DNA of 64,000 nucleotides from Ephydatia muelleri (GCA_013339895.1 JABACO010000005.1:1393190-1457189), one strand, 5' to 3'. Counted from the stretch's first letter, positions 1 through 11,145 are shown. The notes: generated from the sequence alone by a model not told the origin. Made by a program: numbers and translations.

Positions 1-1185
1 GTTTCACCTGATTTTCCTTCAAGTCTTGTGACAAATATTCAACCCCTCCCAGATTATATACGATGGATTCGAACCAAAGAACTTCACTATATGTCCCTTA
101 ATGAAAGGCACATTTTGAAAAACGGTGTGTGGAATGACATAGCAGAACTTTTTCTACCATCGCTAATTTTGGAGATAGTAAGAAAAATAATACAAACCCC
201 TCCTGATGACATAATGCTATTAATAGCACTTCTGGCCTGGGTTAAACCTGATGAAGTAAAGGAATATATGAAGAACAAGGACATTGAAATGATGAGCTGT
301 TTAGATAATGATGTTCAAAAGGAAACATGGAAATTACATCCTTTATACAGAAGCAACAAAAAATCTGATCTTGAAGAAATGTGTAAGCGTATGCATCTTC
401 CTATTCCTGCTGGATATACTACTAAGCATAATGTAGTGAAATTAATTGCAAATAAAAATAATGACTCAATACCCAAAACAGCTATTTTATATTCTGGAAA
501 TCTTGCACGGGTTCCAGCAACCACAACTGGATTGGGAAAGTTATCAGTTGGACAATTGCGAGCCATTTTGCATTTTCATGGATTTTCCTTTTCAGGTACC
601 AAAGATGAGTTAGTAATTCGTGTTTACCTATTAAAACATAACAAGATTTCTGCAATGTTTGGAAAAGAAGTGCAACAGTTAAAAGATTTAATAAAAATAA
701 TATATGATCTTATACACTGTCAGCGTACAGCCAATGTAATAAGTCATGTTCAAAATATAAGAACATACAGCTTGTCATCCACAACAAAAGTACCTTTACC
801 ATCACACGTACAATCTGTTGAGGATTTGTCTACCTTGTTTGAACCATTAATACAATTCATAGACATTGTGAGTAGGGAAACAGCTAGCAAAGCTAATCCC
901 AGTCCCATCGATGTGGAATGCAGTTTAATTAATCAAAGTGAATCTGACATTATTAGAAACCAGGTGTGCCAGACTGGAGCAAGAATCACAGTGAAGTGGA
1001 CCAAAGAGCAAGTTGGGGATTCAGGCTGGAAACCCGGATGGTACACAGCAGATGTTCAAGGTTATGATGATATAAATGATGAAATAAGTTTAATTTATCC
1101 TGGCGAGCCGGACCTCGTATATAAAATGGATGTAGAATCAAGCGTAACTGAAAAATGTATTAGAATTGTTAGACCATGCATATGA
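1..1185 (+). CDS. SAP-domain protein, 3' part of gene
   Basis: The frame is already open at the first base and runs to a TGA at 1183-1185, so this is the last exon or last part of a longer gene; no ATG marks a true start. Two stretches look like SAP motifs (short helix-extended loop-helix DNA-binding modules): around residues 125-155 (KSDLEEMCKRMHLP...) and around 182-212 (LSVGQLRAILHFHGFS...GTKDELVIRV). The C-terminal 70 residues contain a GWKPGWYTADV segment of the kind found in small beta-barrel (Tudor-like) modules. Proteins with this layout are often multi-copy in sponge and cnidarian genomes and some sit beside mobile elements; whether this one is a host gene or element cargo cannot be told from here. 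A DNA- or chromatin-binding role is an inference from the SAP motifs. Confidence 0.6.
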   Translation, partial: VSPDFPSSLVTNIQPLPDYIRWIRTKELHYMSLNERHILKNGVWNDIAELFLPSLILEIVRKIIQTPPDDIMLLIALLAWVKPDEVKEYMKNKDIEMMSCLDNDVQKETWKLHPLYRSNKKSDLEEMCKRMHLPIPAGYTTKHNVVKLIANKNNDSIPKTAILYSGNLARVPATTTGLGKLSVGQLRAILHFHGFSFSGTKDELVIRVYLLKHNKISAMFGKEVQQLKDLIKIIYDLIHCQRTANVISHVQNIRTYSLSSTTKVPLPSHVQSVEDLSTLFEPLIQFIDIVSRETASKANPSPIDVECSLINQSESDIIRNQVCQTGARITVKWTKEQVGDSGWKPGWYTADVQGYDDINDEISLIYPGEPDLVYKMDVESSVTEKCIRIVRPCI

Positions 1186-1339
1186 CCGTTGTTTTGAAAG
1201 TCTTTTTATAGTTTTTATATGGTTCATGAGTGTTTTATGGAGATATGTATGGGTGGCGTTGAAGGGCCTCTTATTTTAACAGGCTAGAATAATTATAATA
1301 TATTTAAAAAGATATTTGGTAAAGTTCTTCTAGAGGAGT

Positions 1340-1459
1340 GAGTGTTCACCATCTTTGTGTCCCAGTGGGTCCCCATACGAACGTGCCAAATTGTTCATCA
1401 AAGCTGTCCTCTGAGGGGGTACAACATACTGTCCAGAGGATGAACAAATGGAAAGTGTT

Positions 1460-1512
<53 letters not shown>

Positions 1513-2360
1513 ATCTGAGGTTGTCCAAGGGGTGACAAGTGATCAACATGTTTGTGTCCAAGGGGGGTTTATGCTATTTGTCCAGGGGGGCTCTCAGAAG
1601 AAGGTGTAAATGATATGTCCGAGGGGGTAGTGTGAATTTGTCCAGGGGCCAAATTGTTTATGAAAGCCGTCCTAGGGGGGATACAACATACTGTCCAGGG
1701 GGTGCAGGAATGAAGGATGTGTCCAGGGGGTAATCAGAGGGTAACCAGTGATCAAAATGTTTGTGTCCTAGGGGGGTTTATGCTATTTGTCCAGGGGGCT
1801 CTCAGAAGAAGGTATAAAAATGATATGTCCAGAGGGGGTAATGTGAAATTGTCCAGGGGCCAAATGTTTATGGAAGTTGTCCTAGGGGGGATACAACAAA
1901 CTGTCCAGGGGGTGCAGGAATGAAGGATGTGTCCAGGGGGTAATCAGAGGGTAACCAGTGATCAAAATGTTTGTGTCCTAGGGGGGTTTATGCTATTTGT
2001 CCAGGGGGGCTCTCAGAAGAAGGTATAAATGATATGTCCAGAGGGGGTAGTGTGAATTTGTCCAGGGGCCAAATTGTTTATGAAAGCTGTCCTAGGGGGG
2101 ATACAACATACTGTCCAGGGGGTGCAGGAATGAAGGATGTGTCCAGGGGGTAATCAGAGGGTAACCAGTGATCAAAATGTTTGTGTCCTAGGGGGGTTTA
2201 TGCTATTTGTCCAGGGGGGGCTCTCAGAAAAAGGTATAAAGGATATATCCAGAGGGGGTACCTTGAATTTGTCCAGGGGCCAAATTTATAATCAAAGCTG
2301 TCCTGGGGGGGATACAACATACTGTCCAGGGGGTGCTGCTCTAACATGAGCTGTCCAGGG
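1340..2360. repeat. G-rich 210-bp tandem repeat, about 4-5 copies
   Basis: The marker GGTGCAGGAATGAAGGATG starts at 1701, 1911 and 2121, giving a period of exactly 210 bases; a diverged copy precedes (from about 1340) and a partial one follows to about 2360. Inside each unit the submotif TGTCC(A/T)(G)5-6 recurs every 20-40 bases, so the array looks like a higher-order repeat built from a short ancestral unit. The open frames here are by-products of the repeat, not genes. Confidence 0.9.
1458..1510. repeat. Homopolymer tract T12-G41
   Basis: Twelve T followed by 41 consecutive G inside the first diverged copy of the 210-bp repeat. Its length is probably unreliable in the assembly. Confidence 0.9.
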
Positions 2361-2508
2361 TGGTTATATTTATAAACGTGTCATCCGTGGGGGTGTACGA
2401 TTAATTAATGGAATAGCCCATTGGATGAGCGAATTTGAAAAAAGTGCAGCAAACAAAGGCACACGCACAAAATAAAAACAATCACAATTTTGTCTTCAAT
2501 TGTTTCTT

Positions 2509-2861
2509 TCAGTTACGTTCTGTTGTGAGGCGGCCACCAGGGAGTCTCATGACGAGGATGATCTCTGCGTTGTCACCAATGGCCTTGTAATCACTCAGCT
2601 TCGCGTCATCTTTTAACTGGTGTCCACCATAGATTAGCCTTTGGGCGGATGGTTCGATGCCAGTTTTCTCTCTGACCAGCCCCTTTATTTCGACAATAGT
2701 TGCAGTCTATACATGTACGTGCATTGCGTTTATAGCAGCAGGAGAAGATCTTCCTTGAATTGGACGCCATAAACAAATTGAAGACTTACCGCTGGATTCT
2801 GAATCGAAATTGCATAAGCTTTCCCTTCACAGTTTCTCACAAATATGTTCCAACCACCCAT
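2509..2861 (-). CDS. Ubiquitin-like modifier precursor, copy 1 (two exons)
   Basis: On the minus strand exon 1 runs 2861-2790 (24 codons, ATG at 2861) and ends at a GTAAGT donor; exon 2 runs 2706-2509 after a TATAG acceptor and ends in TGA. Both joints are phase 0, giving 89 residues. The fold signature of ubiquitin is plain: WNIFVRNCEGK matches the first beta hairpin, RLIYGGHQLKDDAKLSDY matches the ubiquitin RLIFAGKQLEDGRTLSDY stretch, and the C-terminus reads MRLPGG (Gly81-Gly82) followed by seven residues, RLTTERN. Ubiquitin-like precursors with a Gly-Gly and a short tail are normally trimmed by a protease to expose the glycine for conjugation. USP genes and an Ubl-containing RBR ligase lie next door, so a conjugated modifier is a reasonable inference. 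It could instead be a non-conjugated Ubl protein; Pro in place of Arg before Gly-Gly is unusual. Confidence 0.8.
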
Positions 2862-3118
2862 GTATTCTATCTACATGTAATCATAATACGATAAAAATAA
2901 TCATTAATAACTGTGCTGTGAGTATTTGTCATTGCATTCCCTCTATTGTACACTTGGTCTTATAAAGATTAAATAATGCTACAAGAGGGATTTCCCAGGG
3001 ATATTCCCTTCGTTGTTAAAATAAGACTACCTACCACGACGTTTATAGTACTATTATTATTTTGGCACTTATACGGCACTGCAAAAATAAAAACCAAAAA
3101 CTTTTAAAAATAAACAAA
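2862..3118. promoter_or_regulatory. Putative divergent promoter, Ubl-1 / RBR-1
   Basis: About 255 bases separate the Ubl-1 ATG from the remnant of the first RBR-1 exon on the opposite strand, the same arrangement as at 43823-43962. Called from gene layout only; no core promoter element was confidently recognised. Confidence 0.35.
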
Positions 3119-3181
3119 AATGCTTTTGTTTTAATTTGTAACAAGAAGACATTGATCACGCTTTCTGAAAAACACCCTGAG
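3119..3181 (+). pseudogene. Remnant of RBR-1 first exon (Ubl N-terminus)
   Basis: In the frame ending CAC CCT GAG before a GTACGT donor at 3182 the sequence reads NAFVLICNKKTLITLSEKHPE, which matches the start of a ubiquitin fold and ends with the same HPE as the intact exon of copy 2 (43963-44034). No in-frame ATG precedes it. The acceptor that copy 2 uses before exon 2 is also not preserved here (AAG in copy 2, TAAT in copy 1), so this exon is probably no longer joined to 3458-4279. Confidence 0.45.
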
Positions 3182-3457
3182 GTACGTCGTTATAACATCC
3201 ATGGCTCCTCCTGTCTCCCAGACTGAGGCGCTCCATTTCGAATTCGCACACACCCTCCCTGCATATAAACACTGTGTAAAGTATCGCGTATGTTAGAGCT
3301 GCGTCGCGCTCTCTAAACAGGGCATGCATGCGACTCTCTGTGCCCTACTGCTAAGTGGACAGTAGATAGATAGTGCACAGTCACATTGAATTATGATTTT
3401 TTTTCTCGTACCATTGTTTAATTGCCCGTTGCCGACTTGATTGCTAAAATAGAAACT

Positions 3458-4279
3458 ATGGCTGATAGAGAAGTACGCCTTCTTTATGGGAGTCTAGAGA
3501 TGCTGGAAACGGATTGCCTGGGGGATTATCCGGGGCTAGGAGACAATTCGACCATTTCAATTGCCTCACGAGGAAGTCGCCGTATCGATCCTTCAGTCAG
3601 AAGAAGCAAAGGCCCCTGCGTTGTCACCACATGTGATTTTGACCTACCTCAATGTGTAGTTATGTCCTGCTCTCATGCCATCGACCCTGATGTGCTTTAC
3701 GACATGTGCAATACAGAGATATACAGTAACAAGAAATGGGAGATACACTGTCCCTCTTGCAATAAGGTGTGGCCCGTGGACGAAATACTGAAGTGTGGTG
3801 TGACACAGGCAGAGATACAGAAGCTGGTGAAGGGCATGTCAGAGAACTGGTGCATGAATAACAAGAGCGAGGATATCCGGCAGTGCCCTGGTTGTCGTGG
3901 TTACTGCATGAGAGCCGATGTGTCCAACAGGCGAGTTAGGTGCATTATCTGCACACAACAGAAGGTGCGGGTTTTCGAATTCTGTTGGTACTGCTTGTGT
4001 GAATGGGTTGGTGACCATCGCTGCAAAAAAGAGACCTCTTTAATCTTGCAAGCAGCTCCGATAAAGGAGATATGTCGTGTACAATGTCCCAGCATACGGG
4101 CCTGCCCAAAGTGTGGATTCATCATAGAGCATGCAGAGAGGTGTAAGCACATGACATGCAAGTCGTGCAAACAGGAATTCTGCTTTGTGTGTCTCTGTTT
4201 GAAACAACCAGATGGTAGATGGCCATGTGGATCATATAGCACCGAATGCCCACCTGCTCCAAAACAGAATGTTGTATGA
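3458..4279 (+). CDS. RBR-type E3 ubiquitin ligase, copy 1
   Basis: 273 residues from the first in-frame ATG; the frame is open back to 3422, just after a TAA. The N-terminus is the second half of a ubiquitin fold (REVRLLYGSLEML, DCLGDYPGLGDNSTI). Then come a Cys/His-rich RING1-like part (CVVMSCSHAIDPD...HCPSC), an IBR part (RQCPGCRGYCMRAD, RCIICTQQ, EFCWYCLCEW) and RING2 (RACPKCGFIIEHAERCKHMT, CKSCKQEFCFVC). In RBR ligases the RING2 Cys that accepts ubiquitin lies just before the HM-x-C motif; the Cys in ERCKHM (residue 229) fits. The layout resembles a multi-copy metazoan Ubl-plus-RBR family known from fish and invertebrates. It is divergent from Ubl-1 about 600 bases upstream. The missing first Ubl half makes the N-terminus truncated compared with copy 2; the ligase part looks intact. 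Confidence 0.75.
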   Translation: MADREVRLLYGSLEMLETDCLGDYPGLGDNSTISIASRGSRRIDPSVRRSKGPCVVTTCDFDLPQCVVMSCSHAIDPDVLYDMCNTEIYSNKKWEIHCPSCNKVWPVDEILKCGVTQAEIQKLVKGMSENWCMNNKSEDIRQCPGCRGYCMRADVSNRRVRCIICTQQKVRVFEFCWYCLCEWVGDHRCKKETSLILQAAPIKEICRVQCPSIRACPKCGFIIEHAERCKHMTCKSCKQEFCFVCLCLKQPDGRWPCGSYSTECPPAPKQNVV

Positions 4280-4495
4280 AAAGCTAGCAAATTGTGTGTA
4301 CACATTCGTAGCTATTGCATAATTATATATGTGTAGCATACAATGCAATGTCTGTAAACCAGGCACTCTGTAATGCATATCGAGTCATGTGATGTTGTTG
4401 TGTTTAAAATAATTTTATTAAGAGGGTAATGAAAGTATATATCATATTCGTAAACACTTGTATATATTTGTCAGTGATTGCACTCCATAGTTAAT

Positions 4496-4540
4496 CCCCC
4501 CCCCCCCCCCAACCCTAACCCCTAACCCACACACACACAC
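4496..4540. repeat. C-tract, CCCTAA-like motifs and CA repeat
   Basis: Fifteen C are followed by AACCCTAACCCCTAACCC and a short CA run. Two to three CCCTAA units resemble the animal telomere repeat TTAGGG on the other strand but are too few to mark a telomere. Confidence 0.7.
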
Positions 4541-5206
4541 CCTCCCCCGTCACACTTGCTTATACTGCCAACCCGGCTCCTCCTTTTTATATACTTACTT
4601 TTTGTTTCTATAGCAGCTACCCCGAGATTTTGCCTAAGAAATCCAAGTAAGTCGAGTAGCCAGCGTATATCTCCGTGTGAATTGAAATGTATTACTTGAA
4701 TGTGTCAGCGGATTTGTCTTGTACTGCGTGTCGCATTAATAGAGTGACTACAATCCGGTTAGAGCAAGCTGGGAGCGGGAGCTTAGTGGCCCCATACTGC
4801 ATGGTGGCCCACATAGTGGATTGCCTATCAGTGCGAGAGTGAATCGGCCTCGCAGGACTAGTCCAATTAGCTCTCTCACAGATAGGCAATCACCCTACCA
4901 GCTCACACTGCACACTGCCATGTAAAGCTGTTCTAAAGTCATTTCCGTGCAATCGATTCATTTCATACTTCAATCAAATCGACTCCTTTAAGCCACATAT
5001 GCATAGCATATTGGAGGAACCTCGTTGGATCGGCAGTACTTGCGTGGGATTTTTCTTATGTCAGCAAAACTAATGTGCCTACGGTGATTAGATGACAATC
5101 ACGACAACGCTGCTGCCTTTTGTGGTATAATTAATACGGTGGACCGCTAATTCGAACAGCCTGTACCCAAATTAGTGTTCGGATTACTGAAAATATGCAG
5201 ACATAC

Positions 5207-5346
5207 GGCATGGGCCCCCTCTCACTATGACAACCGCATGGGCCCCCTCTCACTATGACAATCGGCATGGGCCCCCTCTCACTATGACAACCGCATGGGC
5301 CCCCTCTCACTATGACAACCGGCATGGGCCCCCTCTCACTATGCGC
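5207..5346. repeat. 28/29-bp tandem repeat, 5 copies
   Basis: The unit CATGGGCCCCCTCTCACTAT plus ACAAC/ACAAT is repeated five times with alternating CGG and CG joints. It contains the palindrome GGGCCC. Confidence 0.9.
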
Positions 5347-6134
5347 ATCGCCGCGGTTTAATCGCGAGTTCGACTGTCGTGCTTTAACGATCAAAGACGG
5401 ATACTCCCTCTTCTCGCTTGAACCATACAAATTATTTAACCGAGAGACGCATATCTGCGTCAAAGATGTGTTTACCGTTACCAAAAGAATTCATCCAGAC
5501 CCTTTGAAACATTATACCAATTAGAAATTACTCATGTTCACGGCTTCAGTTGAAACCCTCCTTCCTGCTACCTACCATTCCTCTGCTGCCTCACTCAAAT
5601 CGTTGGCTTTGGACAACTCTACTGCTTTAATCGGTTAATAGCGCTCCATCTCCAATGTCACCATTTCAGCCATATTGCGCTTCTACACTCAATCTCACGC
5701 TTCCGCTTCTCATCGTTGTAACGTATGTGTACTTTCCACGTTATAGGAACTCTGATACTGCCAACAGTTGCCACGCAAGATATATACGTACAGCACAACC
5801 ACGCAAGACTATGTCACGTGCACAATAATTTGGGGGTGTGGCATTCGCCCACTCCTTGTTTGGAGGGTACCGCGATTCGGATTATTGTGTATAGTAATCA
5901 GCGATGAAAGCAAGGAAACAATTAAGAATAATCATTGTATTACAATGAATATACTGTGAACCTTTTTCTTGGTTTTACACCCACCCCAACGTGTTCTCAA
6001 GGAGAACGTTTCCTAATTAAATTGATAAGAGAACAATGTTCTACTCTATCATATCTATCATTTTTCTCATTTTAAATCATTGGTTATAAAGAAATATAAC
6101 AACACTTGTACTTCCAACCCTTAGAGACCACCAA

Positions 6135-9100
6135 ATGAGCCTCACTAAAATGGAATGCATACAGGATAATATTAAGATGGCTGAGATGGCTGATCAAAAA
6201 GTGCCCATTGTCAGCAAAAATGCAATATATAACACTACCACTGAATCCAAGGAAGCTGATTCAAGTCATAACAACGCTTTCCTTAAATCCAAGGAACCTG
6301 CTTCCAATCATAGCAACACTTCCACTGTATCTGCTTCCAATGATAGCAAGACTCCCCCTGAATCCAAGGAACCTGCTTTCAATGATAACATCACTTCCAT
6401 TGAATCCAACATAGGCTTCAGCATGTGTGAAAATGGATCACAGGTTGAAGCTTATGTAGGAAAGAGATTGCACAGTCGAGATAAGGTATTGGAGACACAC
6501 ACGAGCAAAATCAAGCAGAGAAAATTCTGTAATTTGTTCGTCAGGTAAGTTGTATCAGTATGTTTTATTCTGTTGCTCCTATTTTAGAAAATAGTTGAAG
6601 TGAAGCCCATAATTCCTCGTGGACTGATCAACGTTGGCAATACTTGCTACATGAATTCAGCTCTTCAGTGCTTGAGTTGTGCAGATGATTATGGACTCTG
6701 CTTCAATACTGGTTAGTGAAGCAATGATTCAAAAGAAAAAGAAGAATATCTAGTTGTAGCACCCAGCAGAATCTTGGCTCTAGCTGTTAGATGAAGTTTT
6801 AACTCTTTGAATGCCAAGTGTGTATATGCATGCATGCATGCACATGTGTATGCATGCTTGTACACACTTGGCACACAACTGTTACAACATTCATGCATGA
6901 TTTAGATATTGCGTGCAACAATGTGTTGATCAGTCACAACTCTATGCATATGCTTCCTGCACTTGTAACCTTATAAGTACATGCCCAAAGTAATTGTTTG
7001 TTTTAAAGAACCACATTTTTCAGACGAGCCACTTCACTTCACTAATGCATCACTTCAATACTCCAAGAACAAGAATGTATAGCCCAGATCAGTGTAGTAT
7101 ATCATGCCTGTTCATTCCGTCCCTTTTGCCAGTTCATATTATAGGTTGTTGGAACAAAAGGTGCCAGCGGGTTATAATGAACACATGCACAAAATGTCAT
7201 TACACTGGGACCATTTATATTTGTATGACAATGGGGTTACATGCATGTCAGTATTGCATATTCAAACTGATTTTGATCAGCACAATATAACACGCAGCAC
7301 TGCATGAATGGTGAGGCAGATAATTCTCGTTTTGTGAGCATGTATGTTTATATGATGCACTTGGCATTCAAAGAGTTAATCTCATACAATAATGAGTACA
7401 AAGCTGGGTGGAAAAATATTCATTACTGGTATTATTTTTAATTACTGATTTTGCAATTTCAATGTATTGTGATCTCTAGCAGCACCTTACACTGAAAAAC
7501 GTCAAATTTGTTCAATACATTTTTGAGGTATTCGCTGTTGCTCTTGCTCATCACTGACTCTCCACTACACCTGCTCCATCACACCCTCATCCCTGACCTT
7601 TCTCTCAACTGCATCTTTCACCTCTTTATCTACAGACTCAACCGGATGCTTTGCACACACTCTGGCTGTCCTGCTGCAGCAGATCAAGAGTGGGCCAGGC
7701 AAGGCTCTACGACCAGATCAGATCAAGGTTGACAAAGTGCATGTTCATAATAGGGTAATAGGGATAACTAAATATAATTAATTTTTATTATGTCTAGCAC
7801 TCATCCTTAGATATGAGCTAGTATTTTGAAACATTCAGCACAGGTGTGTCGTTTCAGCATGACAGAGTACCACTCTAGTGTTCCGGTGACCATAATGATA
7901 TCAGTATGAGGTGATTTAATGAAGTATGAAAGAGAAAGGCTTAGCACATGGATTGCTAAAATTGTGTTGTGAATTAGGGCAGTGTTTTTGCTGGAGCATG
8001 TATGCTGATTGACAGGGAGGGGTTACCAACCCTTTGACCACACCCCTCTACCCTCCCCCCTCTCCCCTTGGCCATTATTGAATGACCCACTGATTGAGCC
8101 CAAGTCAGGGATATTTTTTTTGTTTCGTTCATGATGAAGTATGGTATTTCTATTCCATCTTGTCTTTGTCAACAGAAAAGCCACAGCTTTTTATATGTTT
8201 TTACATGTATGCAATATTACAAAATTATTACTGACCACAAGTGTGCCTCACTATCGACTAGGCAAGTCAGGTCTGATGCTCTGCATGGCCCCATACCAAG
8301 GGTACTTGGGTTAGATATATCTATGTCTAATCTCTCAACAAGGGCTTTAATCTTAGAAACCACCGTACCATAGATTTTAATTATTTGTGGTTTAAAATAG
8401 TAAGGAAAATCCATTTATATTTGCTCATCTTCATCTGCATAGGCTGATTTTTATTTGCTTGTTTGTTAATTTTAATTGGAGTAGAAAGAATGGTGAATCT
8501 TTACTGATAAAGTTGCAGTCACACTCTTGAGCTGGGCAGAATGCATAGCTAGCTTACAGTTACAATCTTATATATTTTTCAAGCTGTATGCATTTGATCT
8601 TTTGTGAAGTCAGTGCCCTTGAAGCTAATTAAGTCAACCTTCCCTTTAAAATATATTGCTTCCTGTTTTGACAGGCAGAAATAGGAAAACATTCCTCGCT
8701 GTTTGCTGGGTTTTCCCAACAAGACTCACAGGAGTGTTTGACTGCTATCCTTGAGAGGTCCCATGATGATATGAAGTATACACCAATCTCAAATGATACA
8801 GATATGGTAATGTTGTTTGACTATGTTTTATTATGCAAAAGGTGTATGACAGCATGCAGCAGTACAGTTACCTTGCTATAAGTGTGTAATGTGTAGAGTT
8901 TCATTAATGTGAAATAAGAGGTCAGAGATGGAAAGAGAGGAAGAGAATTACCTCAACACAATGCTCAATATGGAAGAGTTGGTTTGTACTTTATATGCAC
9001 ATTTGCTAACAGAACATTTAATAAGTTTCCAGAATGTCCAGTAGGCAACAATACAAGATGTGGGATAAATATTCTCCATTGCTTGCTCCCATCCTGCTAC

Positions 9101-10403
9101 CTTTCCAATCCATAGATGGAACAAAGCTGGAACACCTATCTACTCAGCAATGGCTTCTCAAATGTGGTTAAGTGGTTTCAGGGAGAACTTCAGTCCACTA
9201 TGCAATGTTCAAACAAAGATTGTGAACATGTAGGTGTTGTGTGCTTACTGATTCGATTAAGAAAACACAGAAAAATATATATATAGGAAATACACAAAAA
9301 TGATCCATTCATGTTCTTGCCTGTCTCTATTCCAAGTAACAGTCAAAGCAAGAGGGTAGGTCCTCCTCATTAAACTGTGGCACAACGGTGAACTATAATT
9401 TATTGTGTAAGGTTCAACTACAAGACTGTCTTGGTGCATATGTTGCAGTGGAGAGCATTTCTGATTGGTTAGCTAATTTAATGTATTGACCAACATAATG
9501 ACTCAATCTTTTATAGGCCTTGCCCAAAATGTGAACAGAAAGTGGATGTCAAGAGATGTGTAAAAATTAAGAAGCCACCAAACACCCTGATGGTCTACCT
9601 GAAACGATTCAGTTACAACTGGTAGATATCACACATACACACACATGCACACACGTGCACACACATGCACACAAATACACACATGCGCGCACACATGCAC
9701 ACACACATACACACACATGCAAACACACATGCACACACTTGCATACATACACTTGCATGCTGCACATATAATAAGTGCATGTGCACAATACAATCGACGT
9801 ACTGAGACAACTAGCTACTTATTCATGGAAGAAGAGTTGTCATATGGAATTGACCTTATATATTGATCTTTCATTTTATTAATACTACATATTACAGTTC
9901 TTGCTGTATGCAGTATTTGACTTTATTTTTAACTTAAGGTATGGACAGCGATACAAAGTGGACACACGTGTGGACTTTCCTTTGATGTCAGTTTCTATTT
10001 TAAAGTACTTTAATAAATCTTTGATGACAGCGTGCAATGCCGTGAAATAGGCTAAACCTGTCAGCGTATGTCTGTTGCAAACAACCAGACCATTTCTACG
10101 ACTTGATTGGGGTCATAAATCATTTTGGATCCATCAATGGTGGCCACTGTAAGCAAAAAATGAACATTCATATGTTGTTCAAATTGTTTGGTCTTTCCCA
10201 GACAAAGCAAAATGTAAGTATGACAAGAGCTGGTTTGATATCAGTGATGGATCAGTTGATAGCTGTAAAATAGAAAGTGTGAGTACAATTTTAAGTGCAG
10301 TTGAAATAAGATTGAAATTTATTTTTTAACTTACGTAATGCAGAATGGTTCAGAGTACGTACTTGTTTATCAAAGGGTCCGATTTAAAAGCCAAGTCAGG
10401 TAA
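6135..10403 (+). CDS. Ubiquitin-specific protease USP-1 (complete, 12 exons)
   Basis: Cysteine protease of the USP (C19) family that removes ubiquitin or a Ubl from substrates. Exons by splice motif and frame: 6135-6485, 6588-6711, 7636-7727, 8675-8806, 9116-9229, 9287-9355, 9412-9467, 9517-9621, 9939-9986, 10051-10148, 10202-10278, 10344-10403; all phases agree and give 441 residues. The first 117 residues are low-complexity, with repeated SKEPA-type units. The Cys box reads GLINVGNTCYMNSALQCL (Cys137). Then follow FSQQDSQECL, paired cysteines for the zinc ribbon (CSNKDC and CPKC), the NTLMVYLKRF strand, the His box INHFGSINGGHY (His396) with WFDISD (Asp409), and the terminal strand EYVLVYQR. 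Cys, His and Asp are all in place, so activity is expected. The last exon could instead splice from 10400 (AG/GTAATA, phase 2) to one of two tail exons at about 10457 or 10868. Confidence 0.85.
6799..7379. mobile_element. piggyBac-type MITE in USP-1 intron 2
   Basis: Both ends carry TTAA, the target duplicated by piggyBac transposons, next to perfect 18-base inverted termini: TTAACTCTTTGAATGCCAAG at the left and its reverse complement at the right (7358-7379). The terminus CTCTTTGAATGCCA agrees with the CCCTTTG..TGCC style of piggyBac ends. The roughly 575-base interior has no transposase, so it is non-autonomous. It lies between the Cys-box exon and exon 3 and should be spliced out. Confidence 0.8.
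9625..9760. repeat. CA-rich microsatellite in USP-1 intron
   Basis: Imperfect (CA)n with ATGC interruptions directly after the 9621 donor. Open frames on both strands here are repeat artefacts. Confidence 0.85.
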
Positions 10404-10440
10404 TAACCAGCCAATTGCATATGATTAGGATGTTGGTTAC

Positions 10441-11145
10441 CTGTTGTGTGATGCAGAGCTGACGTCCATCACAGTGCAATAAGTGAGGCACTTATATGGT
10501 GGATGAATTCAATGCCATGCTTAGATCAATGGAAGAGAGGTCTGAAAGTGCAATGGCTTGACCTAATTTTCATGCGCTATCCTTTCCTATCTTTATCAAC
10601 AGTTTATCTAAGGTTTGTAGTTTTACCTACAATGCATTGATGTGTGTTGGCTTGTCTTCTCTTATCTACTACCAGAGGGTAGCTCCTGATAGGGTACCAC
10701 CTGGGTATGAGGGGAAGGACTCAAGTAGCAGGTATGCTAGGTGGTTTGAAACATTTAGGAATCTTTGTTATTAACATCAGCATGATGGACTCCAACTTGA
10801 AATGATCATGCAGGTATGGACAACAAAACATCAAATTGCAGGTGATTGTATCTGTTGTGTGATGCAGAGCTGACAACAATCACATTGAGGCACTTACCAT
10901 GGTGGATCAATTCAACTCCATGCTTAGATCAATGGAAGAGAGGTTTGAAAGTGCAGTGACTTGACTTTACTGTTTTCATAACATTTGTACCATCCTCTTC
11001 TATCTTTATCAACAGTTTATCTAAGGTTTGTAGGTTTTACTACAATGCATTGATATGGGTTTTCTTGTCTCTTACCTATTATCAGAGGGTGGCTCCTGAC
11101 AGGGTACCATCTGGGTACCAGGGGAAGTACTCAAGTAGCAGTAAG
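10441..11145 (+). repeat. Two direct copies of a possible USP-1 tail exon region
   Basis: A block of about 300 bases occurs at 10441-10740 and again at 10852-11145. Each begins CTGTTGTGTGATGCAG, a good acceptor, followed by AGCTGAC. Copy 2 joined in phase 2 to the USP-1 exon end gives a 32-residue helical tail containing MVDQFNSMLRSMEERFESAV and a stop; copy 1 has an extra base that shifts the start but keeps MVDEFNAMLRSMEERSESAM in another frame. Further on both copies share a coding-like piece, RVAPDRVPSGYQGK and RVAPDRVPPGYEGK, that differs largely at third codon positions. This suggests exons under past constraint that were tandemly duplicated. Confidence 0.5.

Larger units (their letters stand above)
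4280..6134. other. Intergenic stretch without recognised genes
   Basis: Apart from a C-tract with telomere-like and CA repeats (4496-4540) and a five-copy 28/29-bp repeat (5207-5346) I see nothing with coding character. Short open frames here have no splice support and no recognisable similarity. Confidence 0.6.

Noticed and set aside
4496-4540. Chromosome end signal from CCCTAA units
   Set aside because: Only two or three units, with normal gene-bearing sequence on both sides.
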